From NCBI GenBank assembly GCA_021817945.1, contig JAKAFL010000017.1:1-59729 (forward strand): a stretch of DNA of 59,729 bases, in the 5' to 3' direction. The first letter of the stretch is position 1, and each line of letters starts with the position of its first letter. This document shows, piece after piece, positions 31,850 to 41,071 of this stretch. This DNA is from a bacterium (lineage in GTDB: Bacteria; Verrucomicrobiota; Verrucomicrobiia; Limisphaerales; UBA11358). A program made the translations under genes and the position numbers. Below the pieces are notes generated by a model. That model was not told the DNA's origin. It did no database searches and saw nothing but the letters and a program-made list of their open reading frames with translations.

Positions 31850-32515
31850 CGCCCCTCTGGAGCTGGGGTAAATTGCCTGTTTCCGAAAGATCAGCGCCAC
31901 CCCTCCCCGGCCCTCCCCATCAATGGGATTGATGGAGAGGGAGAAAGAGACGGTGGGTTCAACAGGGTTTTAAACCGTTTCGAAGGTCGAAGGTAATCGC
32001 CATTTCAAGCGCACACAACAGTCCTGCGCCTCTGGTTTCCTCGCCCCGCCAGCGGAGCGCGGGGAGAGGATTAAGGAGAGGGGAGATCGTAAACAGCCAG
32101 CGCGATAAATGACCAATCTCACTTTCCGAAAGATCAGTGCCACCCCTCCCCGGCCCTCCCCATCAATGGAATTGATGGAGAGGGAGAAAGAGGCGGTGGG
32201 TTCAATAGGGTTTTAAACCATTTCGAGGGTCGAAGGTAATCGCCATTTCAAGCGCACGCAAAAGCCCTGCGCCTCTGGTTTCCTCGCCCCGCCAGCGGAG
32301 CGCGGGGAGAGGATTAAGGAGAGGGGAGAATCGCAAACAGCCAGCGCGATTAATGAGCAATCTCATTTTCTGAAAGATCAGCGCCACCCCTCCCCGGCCC
32401 TCCCCATCAATCAGGATTGATGGGGAGGGAGAAAAAATACCGGGTTTGCAGAAGTTTTTGAAATTTGAAACGCCGGGGAGAGACTTGCCCAAAAACCGAG
32501 ATGCGCCCGGCCCCG
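31850..32515. repeat. tandem array of 243-bp units with defined flanks (family A, locus 2)
   Basis: Unit starts (GAAAGATCAG) lie at 31885, 32128 and 32372: two full units of 243 and 244 bp and a partial third ending near 32430. Left flank (GTCGCCCC, GGGGTAAATTGCCTGTTTCC) and right flank (32443-32515, ending AAAAACCGAGATGCGCCC) correspond to those of the array at 10.9 kb. The two loci are therefore the same element with different copy numbers. It ends about 60 bp before hemC. Confidence 0.85.
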
Positions 32516-32578
32516 AAACCGGGAATGTTTGGAAATGGCGTTTGTTTGTTCCTGTGGTTATGATAAGGGGAAATTTTT

Positions 32579-33556
32579 ATGAATTTGCCGAGTCCAGTTG
32601 TCATTGCCACGCGCGGGAGCGCCCTTGCCATGGCCCAGGCCCGTCTGATCCTTGGGCGGTGCCGGGAGCTTTATCCAGCCATGGCTTTTGAGATCAAGAT
32701 ATTCAAGACCACGGGGGATCGGCTGCAAGGCGCCTCGCTGACAAAGGCAGGCGGCACGCTGCCCAAGGGATTGTTCACCAAGGAACTGGAAGTGGCGCTG
32801 CTGGAGGGCCAGGCCGACCTGGCGGTACACAGCCTCAAAGACCTGCCCACGGAGTTGCCCGAGGGTTTGATGCTGGCCGCGACCCCTGAACGGGAGGATG
32901 TGCGGGATGTTTTGATTTACCGGGCGGAAACCCAGGCCCGACCGGGTTTGAAGGCCGGAATCAACCTGTCTGGTTTTCCGGCTGGAGCCACCGTGGCCAC
33001 CAGCAGCACCCGCCGGAAATGCCAGATTCATGCAGCGCGCCCGGATTTGAACGTGGTTGAAATCCGGGGGAACCTGGCCACCCGGCTGAAAAAAATTGCG
33101 GAAAGCGAAACGCTGTCCGCGACCCTTCTGGCGAAGGCGGGCATCTCTCGCCTAGGGTGGGTGATTGGGCCGGACGGTTTTTTGGCCGGAGACGGCGTTC
33201 CGGCAGGCCTGCAAGCCACATACCTCGATTTGGAAGTCATGCTTCCCTGCGTGGGCCAGGGTGCGATAGGCCTGGAAATACGGTGCAACGACCCGCGAAT
33301 GGAACAGGTTTGCGCCGCGCTCAATCATGCCCCCACTTTCCACTCCATCACGGCGGAACGATCGCTGCTGCGCTCGATGGGCGGCGGCTGTCTCAGCCCC
33401 CTGGCTGCCCATGGTCATGTCCAGGGACAGGATATTTTATTGAGGGCGGTTTATTTTCGGGATGGGCATTGCAGGAAAGCCAGCGGGCGGAGGGCGGTAT
33501 TGGAAGCGGAAGCCCTGGGGCTTGAACTAAGCCATCCATTGAAGGCGACCGAATGA
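32579..33556 (+). CDS. hemC: hydroxymethylbilane synthase (porphobilinogen deaminase)
   Basis: A 325-residue HemC, which joins four porphobilinogen units into hydroxymethylbilane in the tetrapyrrole pathway. Seen: ATRGSALAMAQA, GLFTKELEVALLEGQADLAVHSLKDLPTELPEGL (substrate-binding Arg/Asp/Lys region), TSSTRRKCQI, VEIRGNLATRL, and RSMGGGCLSPLAAHG, whose Cys carries the dipyrromethane cofactor. Cytoplasmic. The ATG follows AAGGGG at a proper distance. It starts right behind the second 243-bp array. The following genes are on the same strand but separated by about 60 bp, so cotranscription is likely but unproven. Confidence 0.95.
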   Translation: MNLPSPVVIATRGSALAMAQARLILGRCRELYPAMAFEIKIFKTTGDRLQGASLTKAGGTLPKGLFTKELEVALLEGQADLAVHSLKDLPTELPEGLMLAATPEREDVRDVLIYRAETQARPGLKAGINLSGFPAGATVATSSTRRKCQIHAARPDLNVVEIRGNLATRLKKIAESETLSATLLAKAGISRLGWVIGPDGFLAGDGVPAGLQATYLDLEVMLPCVGQGAIGLEIRCNDPRMEQVCAALNHAPTFHSITAERSLLRSMGGGCLSPLAAHGHVQGQDILLRAVYFRDGHCRKASGRRAVLEAEALGLELSHPLKATE

Positions 33557-33615
33557 GGGCATGGATTGATCCCCGTCATTGAACTATTCACATCATCAGG
33601 CAACATGACCAAGCC

Positions 33616-34023
33616 ATGCGCATTCTAGCCCTGGATCACGGAACAAAAAGAGTGGGCCTCGCGATCAGCGACGAGACCCGGACCATTGCCCAGCCTCTGG
33701 AATTCATTCCAGCCGAGCCATTCGGTCCGTTTTTGGACCGGTTGCGGGAGGTTTTGGCGGAGAAGGAGGTGGAGCTGATTCTCATTGGGATGCCGCGCAA
33801 CATGGATGGCAGTTACGGACCTGCGGCCCAGAAGGTGGAAACCTTTGTGGCCGTTCTCAAGAACGCGGTCATGATCCCGATCAAACTCTGGGATGAGCGC
33901 CTGACCTCGACCATGGCCAACCGGTCGCTGATCCAGGCGGGAGTGCGGAGGAAAAAGCGCAAGGAGAAAGTGGACCAGACCGCAGCGGCCATTTTATTGC
34001 AGAGCTACCTGGACACGCTTTGA
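33616..34023 (+). CDS. ruvX: YqgF/RuvX-family putative pre-16S rRNA nuclease
   Basis: A 135-residue RNase H-fold protein. It opens with ILALDHGTKRVGLAISDETRTIAQPLEF (first catalytic Asp), then ILIGMPRNMDGSYGPAAQKVETF, VKLWDERLTS-type motif IKLWDERLTSTMANRSL, and the C-terminal Asp region KEKVDQTAAAILLQSYLD. The family processes the 5' end of 16S rRNA and was earlier proposed as a Holliday junction resolvase. Cytoplasmic. It is 24 nt upstream of truA. Confidence 0.93.
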   Translation: MRILALDHGTKRVGLAISDETRTIAQPLEFIPAEPFGPFLDRLREVLAEKEVELILIGMPRNMDGSYGPAAQKVETFVAVLKNAVMIPIKLWDERLTSTMANRSLIQAGVRRKKRKEKVDQTAAAILLQSYLDTL

Positions 34024-34047
34024 GCAGGTGTAAAGCGAATCCAAGCC

Positions 34048-34863
34048 ATGGAGAAGTTAAAATTCAAACTGGTGATTGCCTACGACGGCACGGGATACCA
34101 GGGCTGGCAGGCGCAAAAAAGCGGCATTGGAATCCAGCAAAAAGTTGAGGAGGCGTTGTCACGGTTGTTTCCCTCGGTCAAGAGGGTGCATGCCTCCAGC
34201 CGCACCGACACCGGGGTGCATGCCATGGGGTTGGCGGCCCATGTGGAGGTGGCCCGGGAAGAATTTAAAATGCCCGTGGCGCGCCTGGCGCTGGCGCTCA
34301 ATGCGTTTCTGCCCGGAGACATCCGCATTTTATCCGCCGCCCGGGTCAACCCCACCTTTCATGCCCGTTTCCAGGCCAGCGGCAAGCAATACCGCTACAC
34401 CGTCTGGAATCATCATGCCATGAATCCGCTCTTGAAAAACAGGGCATGGCACTTTCCCACGGGGTTGGATGTTTCACGGATGCGGGCCGCCGCCCTGCAT
34501 TTTTTGGGTCGCCATGACTTTCGTTGCTTCGCCGGCACCCGGAATTATGAGATGGATTCCAACGTCCGCACCCTGACCCGGTGTGACATCCGCAAAACGG
34601 GACCCATGCTGACCTTTATCCTGGAAGGGGACGGTTTTCTCTACAAGATGTGCCGGGGCATCGTGGGGACGCTGGTGCAAGTGGGCCAGGGGCGGATTCC
34701 ATTGGAGAGAGTTCCGGCCATTCTGGCCAGCCGCGACCGGCGAGAGGCAGGCATGACGGCCCCCGCCCACGGATTGGTGCTTTGGAAAGTTTATTACCAT
34801 GCCGCAACGGCGAAAAAGCGGTGGAAGGATTCCACCGCGCAAGGCCCGCTGGAGGAAGGATGA
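34048..34863 (+). CDS. truA: tRNA pseudouridine(38-40) synthase
   Basis: A 271-residue TruA, isomerising uridines 38-40 of the tRNA anticodon arm. The start LVIAYDGTGYQGWQAQKSG, catalytic Asp in SSRTDTGVHAMGLAAHV, the YRYTVWN motif and FLYKMCRGIVGTLVQVGQG are all present. Its C-terminal tail (HAATAKKRWKDSTAQGPLEEG) is slightly long and runs to 10 nt before trmL. Gene order ruvX-truA-trmL suggests a small RNA-maturation operon. Confidence 0.95.
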   Translation: MEKLKFKLVIAYDGTGYQGWQAQKSGIGIQQKVEEALSRLFPSVKRVHASSRTDTGVHAMGLAAHVEVAREEFKMPVARLALALNAFLPGDIRILSAARVNPTFHARFQASGKQYRYTVWNHHAMNPLLKNRAWHFPTGLDVSRMRAAALHFLGRHDFRCFAGTRNYEMDSNVRTLTRCDIRKTGPMLTFILEGDGFLYKMCRGIVGTLVQVGQGRIPLERVPAILASRDRREAGMTAPAHGLVLWKVYYHAATAKKRWKDSTAQGPLEEG

Positions 34864-34873
34864 TTTTCCCGCG

Positions 34874-35347
34874 ATGAACATCGTGCTGCTCCAGCCTGAG
34901 ATTCCGCCCAACACGGGAAACGTGGCGCGACTATGCGCAGCCACCCGCACCGTGCTGCACCTGGTCGAGCCACTGGGATTCAAGCTGGACAACACCCAGC
35001 TCAAACGCGCCGGGATGGATTATTGGGAGCACCTGGAATGGCGCCGATGGAAAAACTGGGGCGATTTCATGGCCTCCTGCGGAAACGGCCCGGGCCGGAT
35101 CTGGCTGATAGAATCGGGCGGGCCAAAAAATTATGCCGAGGTTCGATATGAAGCCGGCGATTACCTGGTCTTTGGGCGTGAGACAGCGGGATTGCCTGGG
35201 CCATTGCTGGTTGAACATCAGGAAAGCTGGTTGCGCATCCCCATGTTTCATGACCAGTGCCGGTCCTTGAACCTGGCCAACTGCGCCTCGCTGGTTTTGT
35301 ATGAAGCGCTGCGCCAGCAATCGTTTTACGGGGAGAGTCTTTCCTGA
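34874..35347 (+). CDS. trmL: tRNA (cytidine/uridine-34-2'-O)-methyltransferase
   Basis: A 157-residue SPOUT methyltransferase that 2'-O-methylates the wobble position of certain leucine tRNAs. It starts MNIVLLQPEIPPNTGNVARLCAATRTVLHLVEPLGF and has the knot motifs DYLVFGRETAGLPGPLL and IPMFHDQCRSLNLANCASLVLYEALRQ. The start at 34874 is chosen since the family always begins at this motif; the frame from 34799 would overlap truA. Cytoplasmic dimer. Confidence 0.95.
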   Translation: MNIVLLQPEIPPNTGNVARLCAATRTVLHLVEPLGFKLDNTQLKRAGMDYWEHLEWRRWKNWGDFMASCGNGPGRIWLIESGGPKNYAEVRYEAGDYLVFGRETAGLPGPLLVEHQESWLRIPMFHDQCRSLNLANCASLVLYEALRQQSFYGESLS

Positions 35348-35430
35348 TGCGGCACCCTTGGACAGAATAAGACGATGACCTTGCCGGAGGGCCCATCCAC
35401 AGCCCCTCCACTGCAAACACGCCGGGACAA

Positions 35431-36804
35431 TCAATCGCGCCCCTGAAGCTCGCGGGGAGGATTCGCACTGACAAAAGGCAGGCCCAGCAGCACATACAGG
35501 GCGGCCTGTTGGCGTGCCAGGGCGGCCTGGGCTTGCAGGAAGGCCACCTGGGCGTTTCCGAATTGGGATTGAAATCCAATATTGGATGAAAGGTCCATTT
35601 CGCCCTTGCGACAGGCAGAATCGGCGGCCTGTGCGGCATCACGGAGCAGGGGCAGCCGCTGTTTTTGGAGCTTGAGATGCGAATCCTGAATGCGGATGGC
35701 TGACCAGAGCTGATCCGCGTCGGCGATAGATTGGTCCAGGCGCGCCTGATAAGCCTGCCGCAGAGCCTCCCGAGTGGCCTTCTGGATGGCAATCTGGCCT
35801 TGATTCCGGTTGAAAAGAGGCAGGGTGATGCTTCCACTGAGGCCAATGGTTTGGACCCCCTCGACAGGGTCACGCCCCTGCTCCACCCCCGCAGTCATGG
35901 CCGGGAACTGGGCCAAAACAGCCTGGCGAAGCGATTCCTCCTGGCTTTGGTAACCAGCCTGAAGCGCCAGCAAATCAGCCCGGGTATTGGGCAAGGAATC
36001 CAACGCCCTGCGAAAAGCGTCGCGCGAAAGCATCGGGGCCGACCATTTCCCCTCCAGATGCAAAGGCGCGTTGGGCGCCAAACCCAGCAAGGCATGAAGG
36101 TCGTGAAGCGTCTGGCATTCATCCAGGTCCAATTGCTGGAGAGCCGCATCGGCATCGGCCATCGCGGCGAGATCCGCAGTCACGGTCGGAAGGGCCAGGT
36201 CGCCCCGGCGGAGGGACTCCGCATCCTGGCGATACCGCTGTTCCTGGAGGTTTTTTGCGGCGAGGAGGGATGGTCGAATGGATTGGTCCAAGGTGGCCTG
36301 GATGAATAAGGTTTCCGCTTTTTGCGCCACCTGCAATTCCTGCCAGAGAATATCCAGGTGGACCTGGGTGGAATGGGCCTGGGCGGCTTTTTTTGCGGCG
36401 CCGCGGGTGATCAAGGCCTGGATATCCTCACTCAAACCCACGGCGTAGCCGGTGTAACGCGAGGACTCACCGGGTCCGCCGCTCAGGACAGGGTCCGGGA
36501 GAAGGCCGGCCTCGAGAACCTGCGCTGCGGCAAGGCCCTGGCCGGCACGGGCGGCCTTGAGGTCTGGATTATTGAGGACGGCCAGCGTCACCACGGCCAT
36601 CCAATCCAAGGCGTCCGGTTGAATGGGGCGGGGTTTGAAGCCTGGCAAATCCCAATTTGTCACCGGGCCCGGGCCGGGCACCACGGATTGCAGGTCCGGG
36701 TGGTTGGGCAAAGGGTTGGGATGATAGGATTGGCAGCCAGCACCCAGCAGGAGCGCCAGGGAAATGACCCACACTGGCAGGGATGGGAGATTGAAACGCG
36801 TCAT
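35431..36804 (-). CDS. TolC-like outer-membrane efflux lipoprotein
   Basis: A 457-residue TolC/OprM-type channel component. The N-terminus is a lipoprotein signal (VWVISLALLLGAGCQSYHP). Two helix-rich repeats follow, each with the coiled TolC pattern: AVVTLAVLNNPDLKAARAGQGLAAAQVLEAGLLPDPVL and LLALQAGYQSQEESLRQAVLAQFP, then SGSITLPLFNRNQGQIAIQKATREAL. The protein forms the outer-membrane tunnel of the efflux system encoded by the neighbouring genes. A start 12 nt upstream (36816) directly abutting the RND stop is possible; 36804 gives the cleaner signal peptide. It is the last gene of the efflux operon. Confidence 0.88.
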   Translation of the reverse strand: MTRFNLPSLPVWVISLALLLGAGCQSYHPNPLPNHPDLQSVVPGPGPVTNWDLPGFKPRPIQPDALDWMAVVTLAVLNNPDLKAARAGQGLAAAQVLEAGLLPDPVLSGGPGESSRYTGYAVGLSEDIQALITRGAAKKAAQAHSTQVHLDILWQELQVAQKAETLFIQATLDQSIRPSLLAAKNLQEQRYRQDAESLRRGDLALPTVTADLAAMADADAALQQLDLDECQTLHDLHALLGLAPNAPLHLEGKWSAPMLSRDAFRRALDSLPNTRADLLALQAGYQSQEESLRQAVLAQFPAMTAGVEQGRDPVEGVQTIGLSGSITLPLFNRNQGQIAIQKATREALRQAYQARLDQSIADADQLWSAIRIQDSHLKLQKQRLPLLRDAAQAADSACRKGEMDLSSNIGFQSQFGNAQVAFLQAQAALARQQAALYVLLGLPFVSANPPRELQGRD

Positions 36805-36816
36805 GACCAATTCCAT

Positions 36817-39800
36817 TTATTTGCGGTTGATTTGCTTGAGGCGCCAGTGCAGGTAAAGGGCCGGGATCAAGTTGGTGCTGCGGAGGGCACTCCAGAGGAC
36901 GCCGCCAAGAATGACCACGGCGAGGCCCTGTTCCGGGGCGGCACCCTGACCCAAGCCAAGCGCGGTAGGCAACATGCCCAAAATGGCCGTGGCCGCTGTG
37001 AGAACGATGGGCCGGAACCGTACACGAATCGCCTGCCGCACAGCCTGCTCCACGTCCATGCCGTCGGCCTCGTTTTGGCGCGCCCTGTCCAGAAGGACAA
37101 TTCCATGTCTCAAGCCGATGCCAATCAGCGTGAGGAAGGCAATCAATCCTGTGGCGTTCAGGCCCACACCGGTGACGACCAAGGCGATGGCGCCCCCCAT
37201 AAGGGCGAGTGGAATTTCAAGAAGCAGCAAAGCCGGGACAAGAAAGCCGTCAAACTGGAGAATGAGAATCCCCACCATGAGCACCAAGGCGGCCATGCCG
37301 GCCAGAAGCAGTCCCAGGAGAGCCTTTTCCAATTCCAGGAACAACCCGCCAAAAGCGATTCGATAACCGGGAGGAAGGGGGAGATCGGAGAGGGCATGCC
37401 GTGCGGCAGCGATGGAACTTCCGAGGGGTCCGGTAGGTGTGGCCAGGATTTCCAGGAGCCGCGCGCCGTTGAGATGGCGAATCTGGTTGGGAGTTTGGAC
37501 CAGGTTGATGTCCGCCAAGTCCCCCAACGGGGTCCAACCAGTGTCATGAATGGGCAGTTGCGCCAATTCCGGCAGGGACAACCCGGGCGCATTGGCAAGG
37601 CGCATATAAACATCCAGGGGCACACTGGAATCGGGCACCTGTGCAAGGACCTGTCCATTCAGGATGGGATTGATTTGGGCATAAAGTTGGGCGGGACTTA
37701 TCTGATAATCGGCCAGGGCCACAGGGTTGGGGATTATTTGCAATTGGCTGATGGGATAGCCGTCGTTATTGAAGACATCGGAGAGAGCAGGAATGGAACG
37801 AAGCCGTGCGGCGATTTGATCGCCCAAGAGGCCCAGCTCCGGGATCTGGCTACCAAACAACTGGAGGACGAAGGGCTGGGGAAGGCCGGAGAGGCTTTCG
37901 CCGACCCGTTCGATGGTGGGGGTGTCCAAGGCATCCTGGACACCGGTCAAACGGGCTTCATCCAGAAGCCGGTTGCCGATGGCATCCAGGCTGTTGACGC
38001 TCACGCCGGATTTCAGGACGATCTGCAATTCACCGGCATAGGCAGGCTCGGTGTAGGTGGTGGAATCCGAAGAGCCGATGCGGGCGAAGACATGAGCCAC
38101 GCTGGGATCGGCCAGCAAATGCCTGGTCATTTGCCGGACGGCGGCCTGTGTGTCTTCCAAGGCGCTGCCAGGCGGAAGGGTGAAACTCATGAGAAGGACT
38201 CCTTCATTGGGGAGAGGCAGGAAATTGACAGGGACGAGAGCCACGCCCACGAGGCTCAGCGCCAGCATGACAAAAGTGAGGACAAGACTGAGGATGGGCC
38301 GGCGGGAGACCCATTGAAACAGGCGCTCATTCCAAGCGGCCAGCCATTCGAGCGCCCGGCCACCCGAGGTGGTTTTGGAAACTGGAACCGCACCGGTGAA
38401 CCCCAGGGAAAGCGGAATGAAGGTCAGGGACACCACAAGCGATGCCAGCAGCGCAAAGGTCATGGCCAGGGCAAATGGAATGAAAAACAAACCCACCAAC
38501 CCGCCGACAAACAGGAGCGGCACAAAAACCGCCACCGTGGTCAGGGTGCCCGTTATATCGGGAATGGCGATTGACTTCAGCCCCTGCCAAACGCCGAGCC
38601 AGGAAGAAGTCCCCTGTTCCCAGCAGTGATAAATGCTTTCCAAAACGATAATGGCATCATCGGCCAGGAGACCCACAGCCACGGTCAAGGCACCGAGAGT
38701 CATCAAGTCCAGGCTTTGTCCGGCGGCATGGAGCGCGGCGATGGCCAGGAGGAGGGAAATGGGGATGCTCAGCGCGAGAGTCCAGATTCCGCGCCCGGCA
38801 CCCAGCACCCAAAAGAGGACGGCAGCGGCCAGAAACCCGCCCAGCAAAAGATTTCTGCCCAAATCCACTCCCACCACATGGACGAGGCGGCCCTGGTCAT
38901 AAACCTGAACCCATTGCACACCGGCGGGCAGTTGGGAAACCGTGTCGGCGAGAACCTCCCTGATGGCACGAGTGACGGGCACGGTGGAGGCATCCGGCTG
39001 CTTGAACACAGCCAGCGCGATGCACTGACGACCATCCAGCCGCACGGAACCATGCGCAGGCACGGCTTCCCGCACGACCCGGGCGAGGTCATGGAGGGGA
39101 ACGGGACCTTGGGGGCCGGGCACGGGAATCTGCTCCCATTGCGCCACATGGGCGGGCAGGTTTCGGGCCTCGATCATCAAATCCTGGTGTCCCTGGGTCA
39201 CATAACCGGCGGGGCTTAAAAGGACCTGATCCTGCACGGCCTGGCACAGAGTGGTGACGGGGATTCCGGCGTGCTCGAGGGCATGGAGGTCCGGCTGAAT
39301 CCACAAGGCTTCCGGACCGGTTCCAAAAAGCTCCACCTTCTGGACCCCGGGTATGGCCCGAAGGGCGGGAACCACGGAGGCCAGCACAGCCGTTTGGACC
39401 CTGGCGGGCGGAATATCCGTGGGAATTTGCACGGTGTAATCGGCCACTTCATTGATGGCATTTCCCATGACCTCCGCCTGGGGCTGGACAGAGGCAGGCA
39501 CCTGGCTTCGCGCCCTGTCCACCGCGCCATTGACGACAAGCAAATCCTGCTGCGCATCCGTTCCCTCCTGGAACCGGATATCCGTCTCCACCGTTCCATT
39601 ACCCATCACGGAGCGGACATTCAAAACATTTGGGAGAGCGAGCAACTGGTCTTCAATGGGAGAGGCAATCTGGCTTTCCAATTCAGCCGCGGTGGCGCCG
39701 GGCAGATGTGAAATGATGCTGACCTGCGGGTAATTGAAACGCGGGAGCACTTCCATGGGGATGCGCCAGAGCGACAAAAGCCCCCAAGCCAGAATAGTCC

Positions 39801-39864
39801 CATAGGCCAGGATCCAAGGCAGGGGCCTTAAAATGCCTTTTCCAGGCCGGAATTGGAGATTCAT
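36817..39864 (-). CDS. RND-family efflux permease
   Basis: A 1015-residue resistance-nodulation-division inner-membrane pump. The periplasmic start is RIPMEVLPRFNYPQVSIISHLPGATAAELESQIASPIEDQL. TM4 contains VAVGLLADDAIIVLESIYHCWEQG, with the paired Asp typical of proton relay, and TM helices follow each of two large periplasmic loops. The second half repeats the architecture (ALVLMVGILILQFDGFLVPALLLLEIPLALMGGAIALV, IGIGLRHGIVLLDRARQNEADGMDVEQAVRQA). The TM4 motif is closer to the hydrophobe/multidrug (HAE1) than to the CusA/CzcA type, so the substrate is unclear even though the regulators look like metal sensors. It is 5 nt downstream of the adaptor gene. Confidence 0.92.
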   Translation of the reverse strand: MNLQFRPGKGILRPLPWILAYGTILAWGLLSLWRIPMEVLPRFNYPQVSIISHLPGATAAELESQIASPIEDQLLALPNVLNVRSVMGNGTVETDIRFQEGTDAQQDLLVVNGAVDRARSQVPASVQPQAEVMGNAINEVADYTVQIPTDIPPARVQTAVLASVVPALRAIPGVQKVELFGTGPEALWIQPDLHALEHAGIPVTTLCQAVQDQVLLSPAGYVTQGHQDLMIEARNLPAHVAQWEQIPVPGPQGPVPLHDLARVVREAVPAHGSVRLDGRQCIALAVFKQPDASTVPVTRAIREVLADTVSQLPAGVQWVQVYDQGRLVHVVGVDLGRNLLLGGFLAAAVLFWVLGAGRGIWTLALSIPISLLLAIAALHAAGQSLDLMTLGALTVAVGLLADDAIIVLESIYHCWEQGTSSWLGVWQGLKSIAIPDITGTLTTVAVFVPLLFVGGLVGLFFIPFALAMTFALLASLVVSLTFIPLSLGFTGAVPVSKTTSGGRALEWLAAWNERLFQWVSRRPILSLVLTFVMLALSLVGVALVPVNFLPLPNEGVLLMSFTLPPGSALEDTQAAVRQMTRHLLADPSVAHVFARIGSSDSTTYTEPAYAGELQIVLKSGVSVNSLDAIGNRLLDEARLTGVQDALDTPTIERVGESLSGLPQPFVLQLFGSQIPELGLLGDQIAARLRSIPALSDVFNNDGYPISQLQIIPNPVALADYQISPAQLYAQINPILNGQVLAQVPDSSVPLDVYMRLANAPGLSLPELAQLPIHDTGWTPLGDLADINLVQTPNQIRHLNGARLLEILATPTGPLGSSIAAARHALSDLPLPPGYRIAFGGLFLELEKALLGLLLAGMAALVLMVGILILQFDGFLVPALLLLEIPLALMGGAIALVVTGVGLNATGLIAFLTLIGIGLRHGIVLLDRARQNEADGMDVEQAVRQAIRVRFRPIVLTAATAILGMLPTALGLGQGAAPEQGLAVVILGGVLWSALRSTNLIPALYLHWRLKQINRK

Positions 39865-39869
39865 GCTGG

Positions 39870-41006
39870 TTAATCCGGGGATTGGTAGCTGTCTGCAATG
39901 TTGCGGTGGTATTCCAGGAAGGCGTCATCCACCATCACCTGTTCCCCTGGAGCCAATCCTTGTTGAATGGCTGTGTTCCAGCCGCGGACGGGACCGGGCA
40001 CGACCTGCCTGGGATGATTCCCGTCCTTTTCATGAACCAAGACCCACCAGCGGCCCTGGTCCAGGATCAGGGCACGAGTTGGAACGGTGACCGCCTGGTA
40101 TGCCGTTCCAAACAAGACGAGCATTCCCATCTGCCCTGCCATCCATTTGGCGGAAGGGTTTGAGGGCCTGGCGCCGGTTGCCAGGCCGCCATCCGGGGCA
40201 AGGGAGCAAGCAACGGAAGACAAGGTCACTGGCACGGGTTCGGCATGGTCATCTGGAAAAAAGACACCTGTCATTCCCGTGTGGATGAGCGGAGCGTCAG
40301 CGCCATGGAAAGCGGCGGAGAGCCACAGGCTGCCTGCTGGTTGAATCACCACAAGAGGGTCCCCCGGGTTCACCCGCTCTCCATTGGCGACCGACACCGA
40401 CAGCACCGAGCCATCCACGGGCGAGCGCATAATGACCATCTGGCGCAACTGGTCCAGGTGTGCCCTGGCCAGCGCCAGGGCGGACTGCGCCTGGGCAAGG
40501 TTTGCACCGGATTGGGCCACGGCCTGGCGGGTGGCCAAGTGTGACGCCAGTTGTTGCTGCTGGATTTTGAGGTCCAGAGAAGCATTGATAAAATTGGTTT
40601 GGGCGCCGGCCAGCTCCGAGGCGGCCTGGTCAAGAAGCGCCTTGATTTCCGGACCTTCGAGCGAGGCAATTGGCTGGTTTGAAAGCACGCTGGAACCCGG
40701 GAGGGCGCAAAGATTTTGGACCACGCCAGTCTGGGCGGCACGCAATGGCAGAACGGCGGCTGGCGCCACCTGCGCAAAGGCCGTGAATTGGTTGGTGACC
40801 CACCCGGATCCGGCTGCGACGGCAGATACGGACGGCGGCTTGGCTGAATTGGAACCGGGCGCAGGATCATCCGCACGGAGTGACCAAGGGAGGACCAGGG
40901 ACACAAGCCCGGGCAGCACCAGGGCTTGAGTGACCAGGCCTGAAAGACCACTGTGGGTGGTTTTCCGCCGCCAAAAAAGAGGGTTAAGCAAATAATACCA
41001 TGACAT
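39870..41006 (-). CDS. periplasmic membrane-fusion (adaptor) protein of the RND system
   Basis: A 378-residue adaptor. A hydrophobic N-terminal segment (GLVTQALVLPGLVSLVLPWSLRA) serves as signal/anchor. The lipoyl/barrel domains are visible in AAVLPLRAAQTGVVQNLCALPGSSVLSNQPIASLEG. A long helical hairpin (about 120-200) includes AVAQSGANLAQAQSALALARAHLDQLRQMV, followed by the second lipoyl half MRSPVDGSVLSVSVANGERVNPGDPLVVI and a C-terminal beta region. It bridges pump and outer-membrane channel. It is the first gene of the operon; its promoter region holds a CusR-type box at 41054. Confidence 0.88.
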   Translation of the reverse strand: MSWYYLLNPLFWRRKTTHSGLSGLVTQALVLPGLVSLVLPWSLRADDPAPGSNSAKPPSVSAVAAGSGWVTNQFTAFAQVAPAAVLPLRAAQTGVVQNLCALPGSSVLSNQPIASLEGPEIKALLDQAASELAGAQTNFINASLDLKIQQQQLASHLATRQAVAQSGANLAQAQSALALARAHLDQLRQMVIMRSPVDGSVLSVSVANGERVNPGDPLVVIQPAGSLWLSAAFHGADAPLIHTGMTGVFFPDDHAEPVPVTLSSVACSLAPDGGLATGARPSNPSAKWMAGQMGMLVLFGTAYQAVTVPTRALILDQGRWWVLVHEKDGNHPRQVVPGPVRGWNTAIQQGLAPGEQVMVDDAFLEYHRNIADSYQSPD

Positions 41007-41053
41007 GACCCCGTCACCTTAGCAGAGCCATCCTGTCAGGAAGCTGACTGGAA

Positions 41054-41071
41054 CCTGACAATTTTGTCAGG
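41054..41071. promoter_or_regulatory. CusR/CopR-type box upstream of the efflux operon
   Basis: CCTGACAATTTTGTCAGG is an 8-2-8 inverted repeat containing TGACAA-TT-TTGTCA, the core of CusR/CopR boxes. It lies 48 bp upstream of the efflux operon start (minus strand) and overlaps the last codons and stop of the sensor kinase gene. A related half-site (CTGTCAGG, then GCTGAC) lies at about 41033-41048. Control by the neighbouring CusR-like regulator is inferred. Confidence 0.7.

Noticed and set aside
36322-38574. 750-codon plus-strand frame opposite the RND pump gene
   Set aside because: The minus strand encodes an unmistakable RND permease. The long antisense frame reflects high GC and codon bias.
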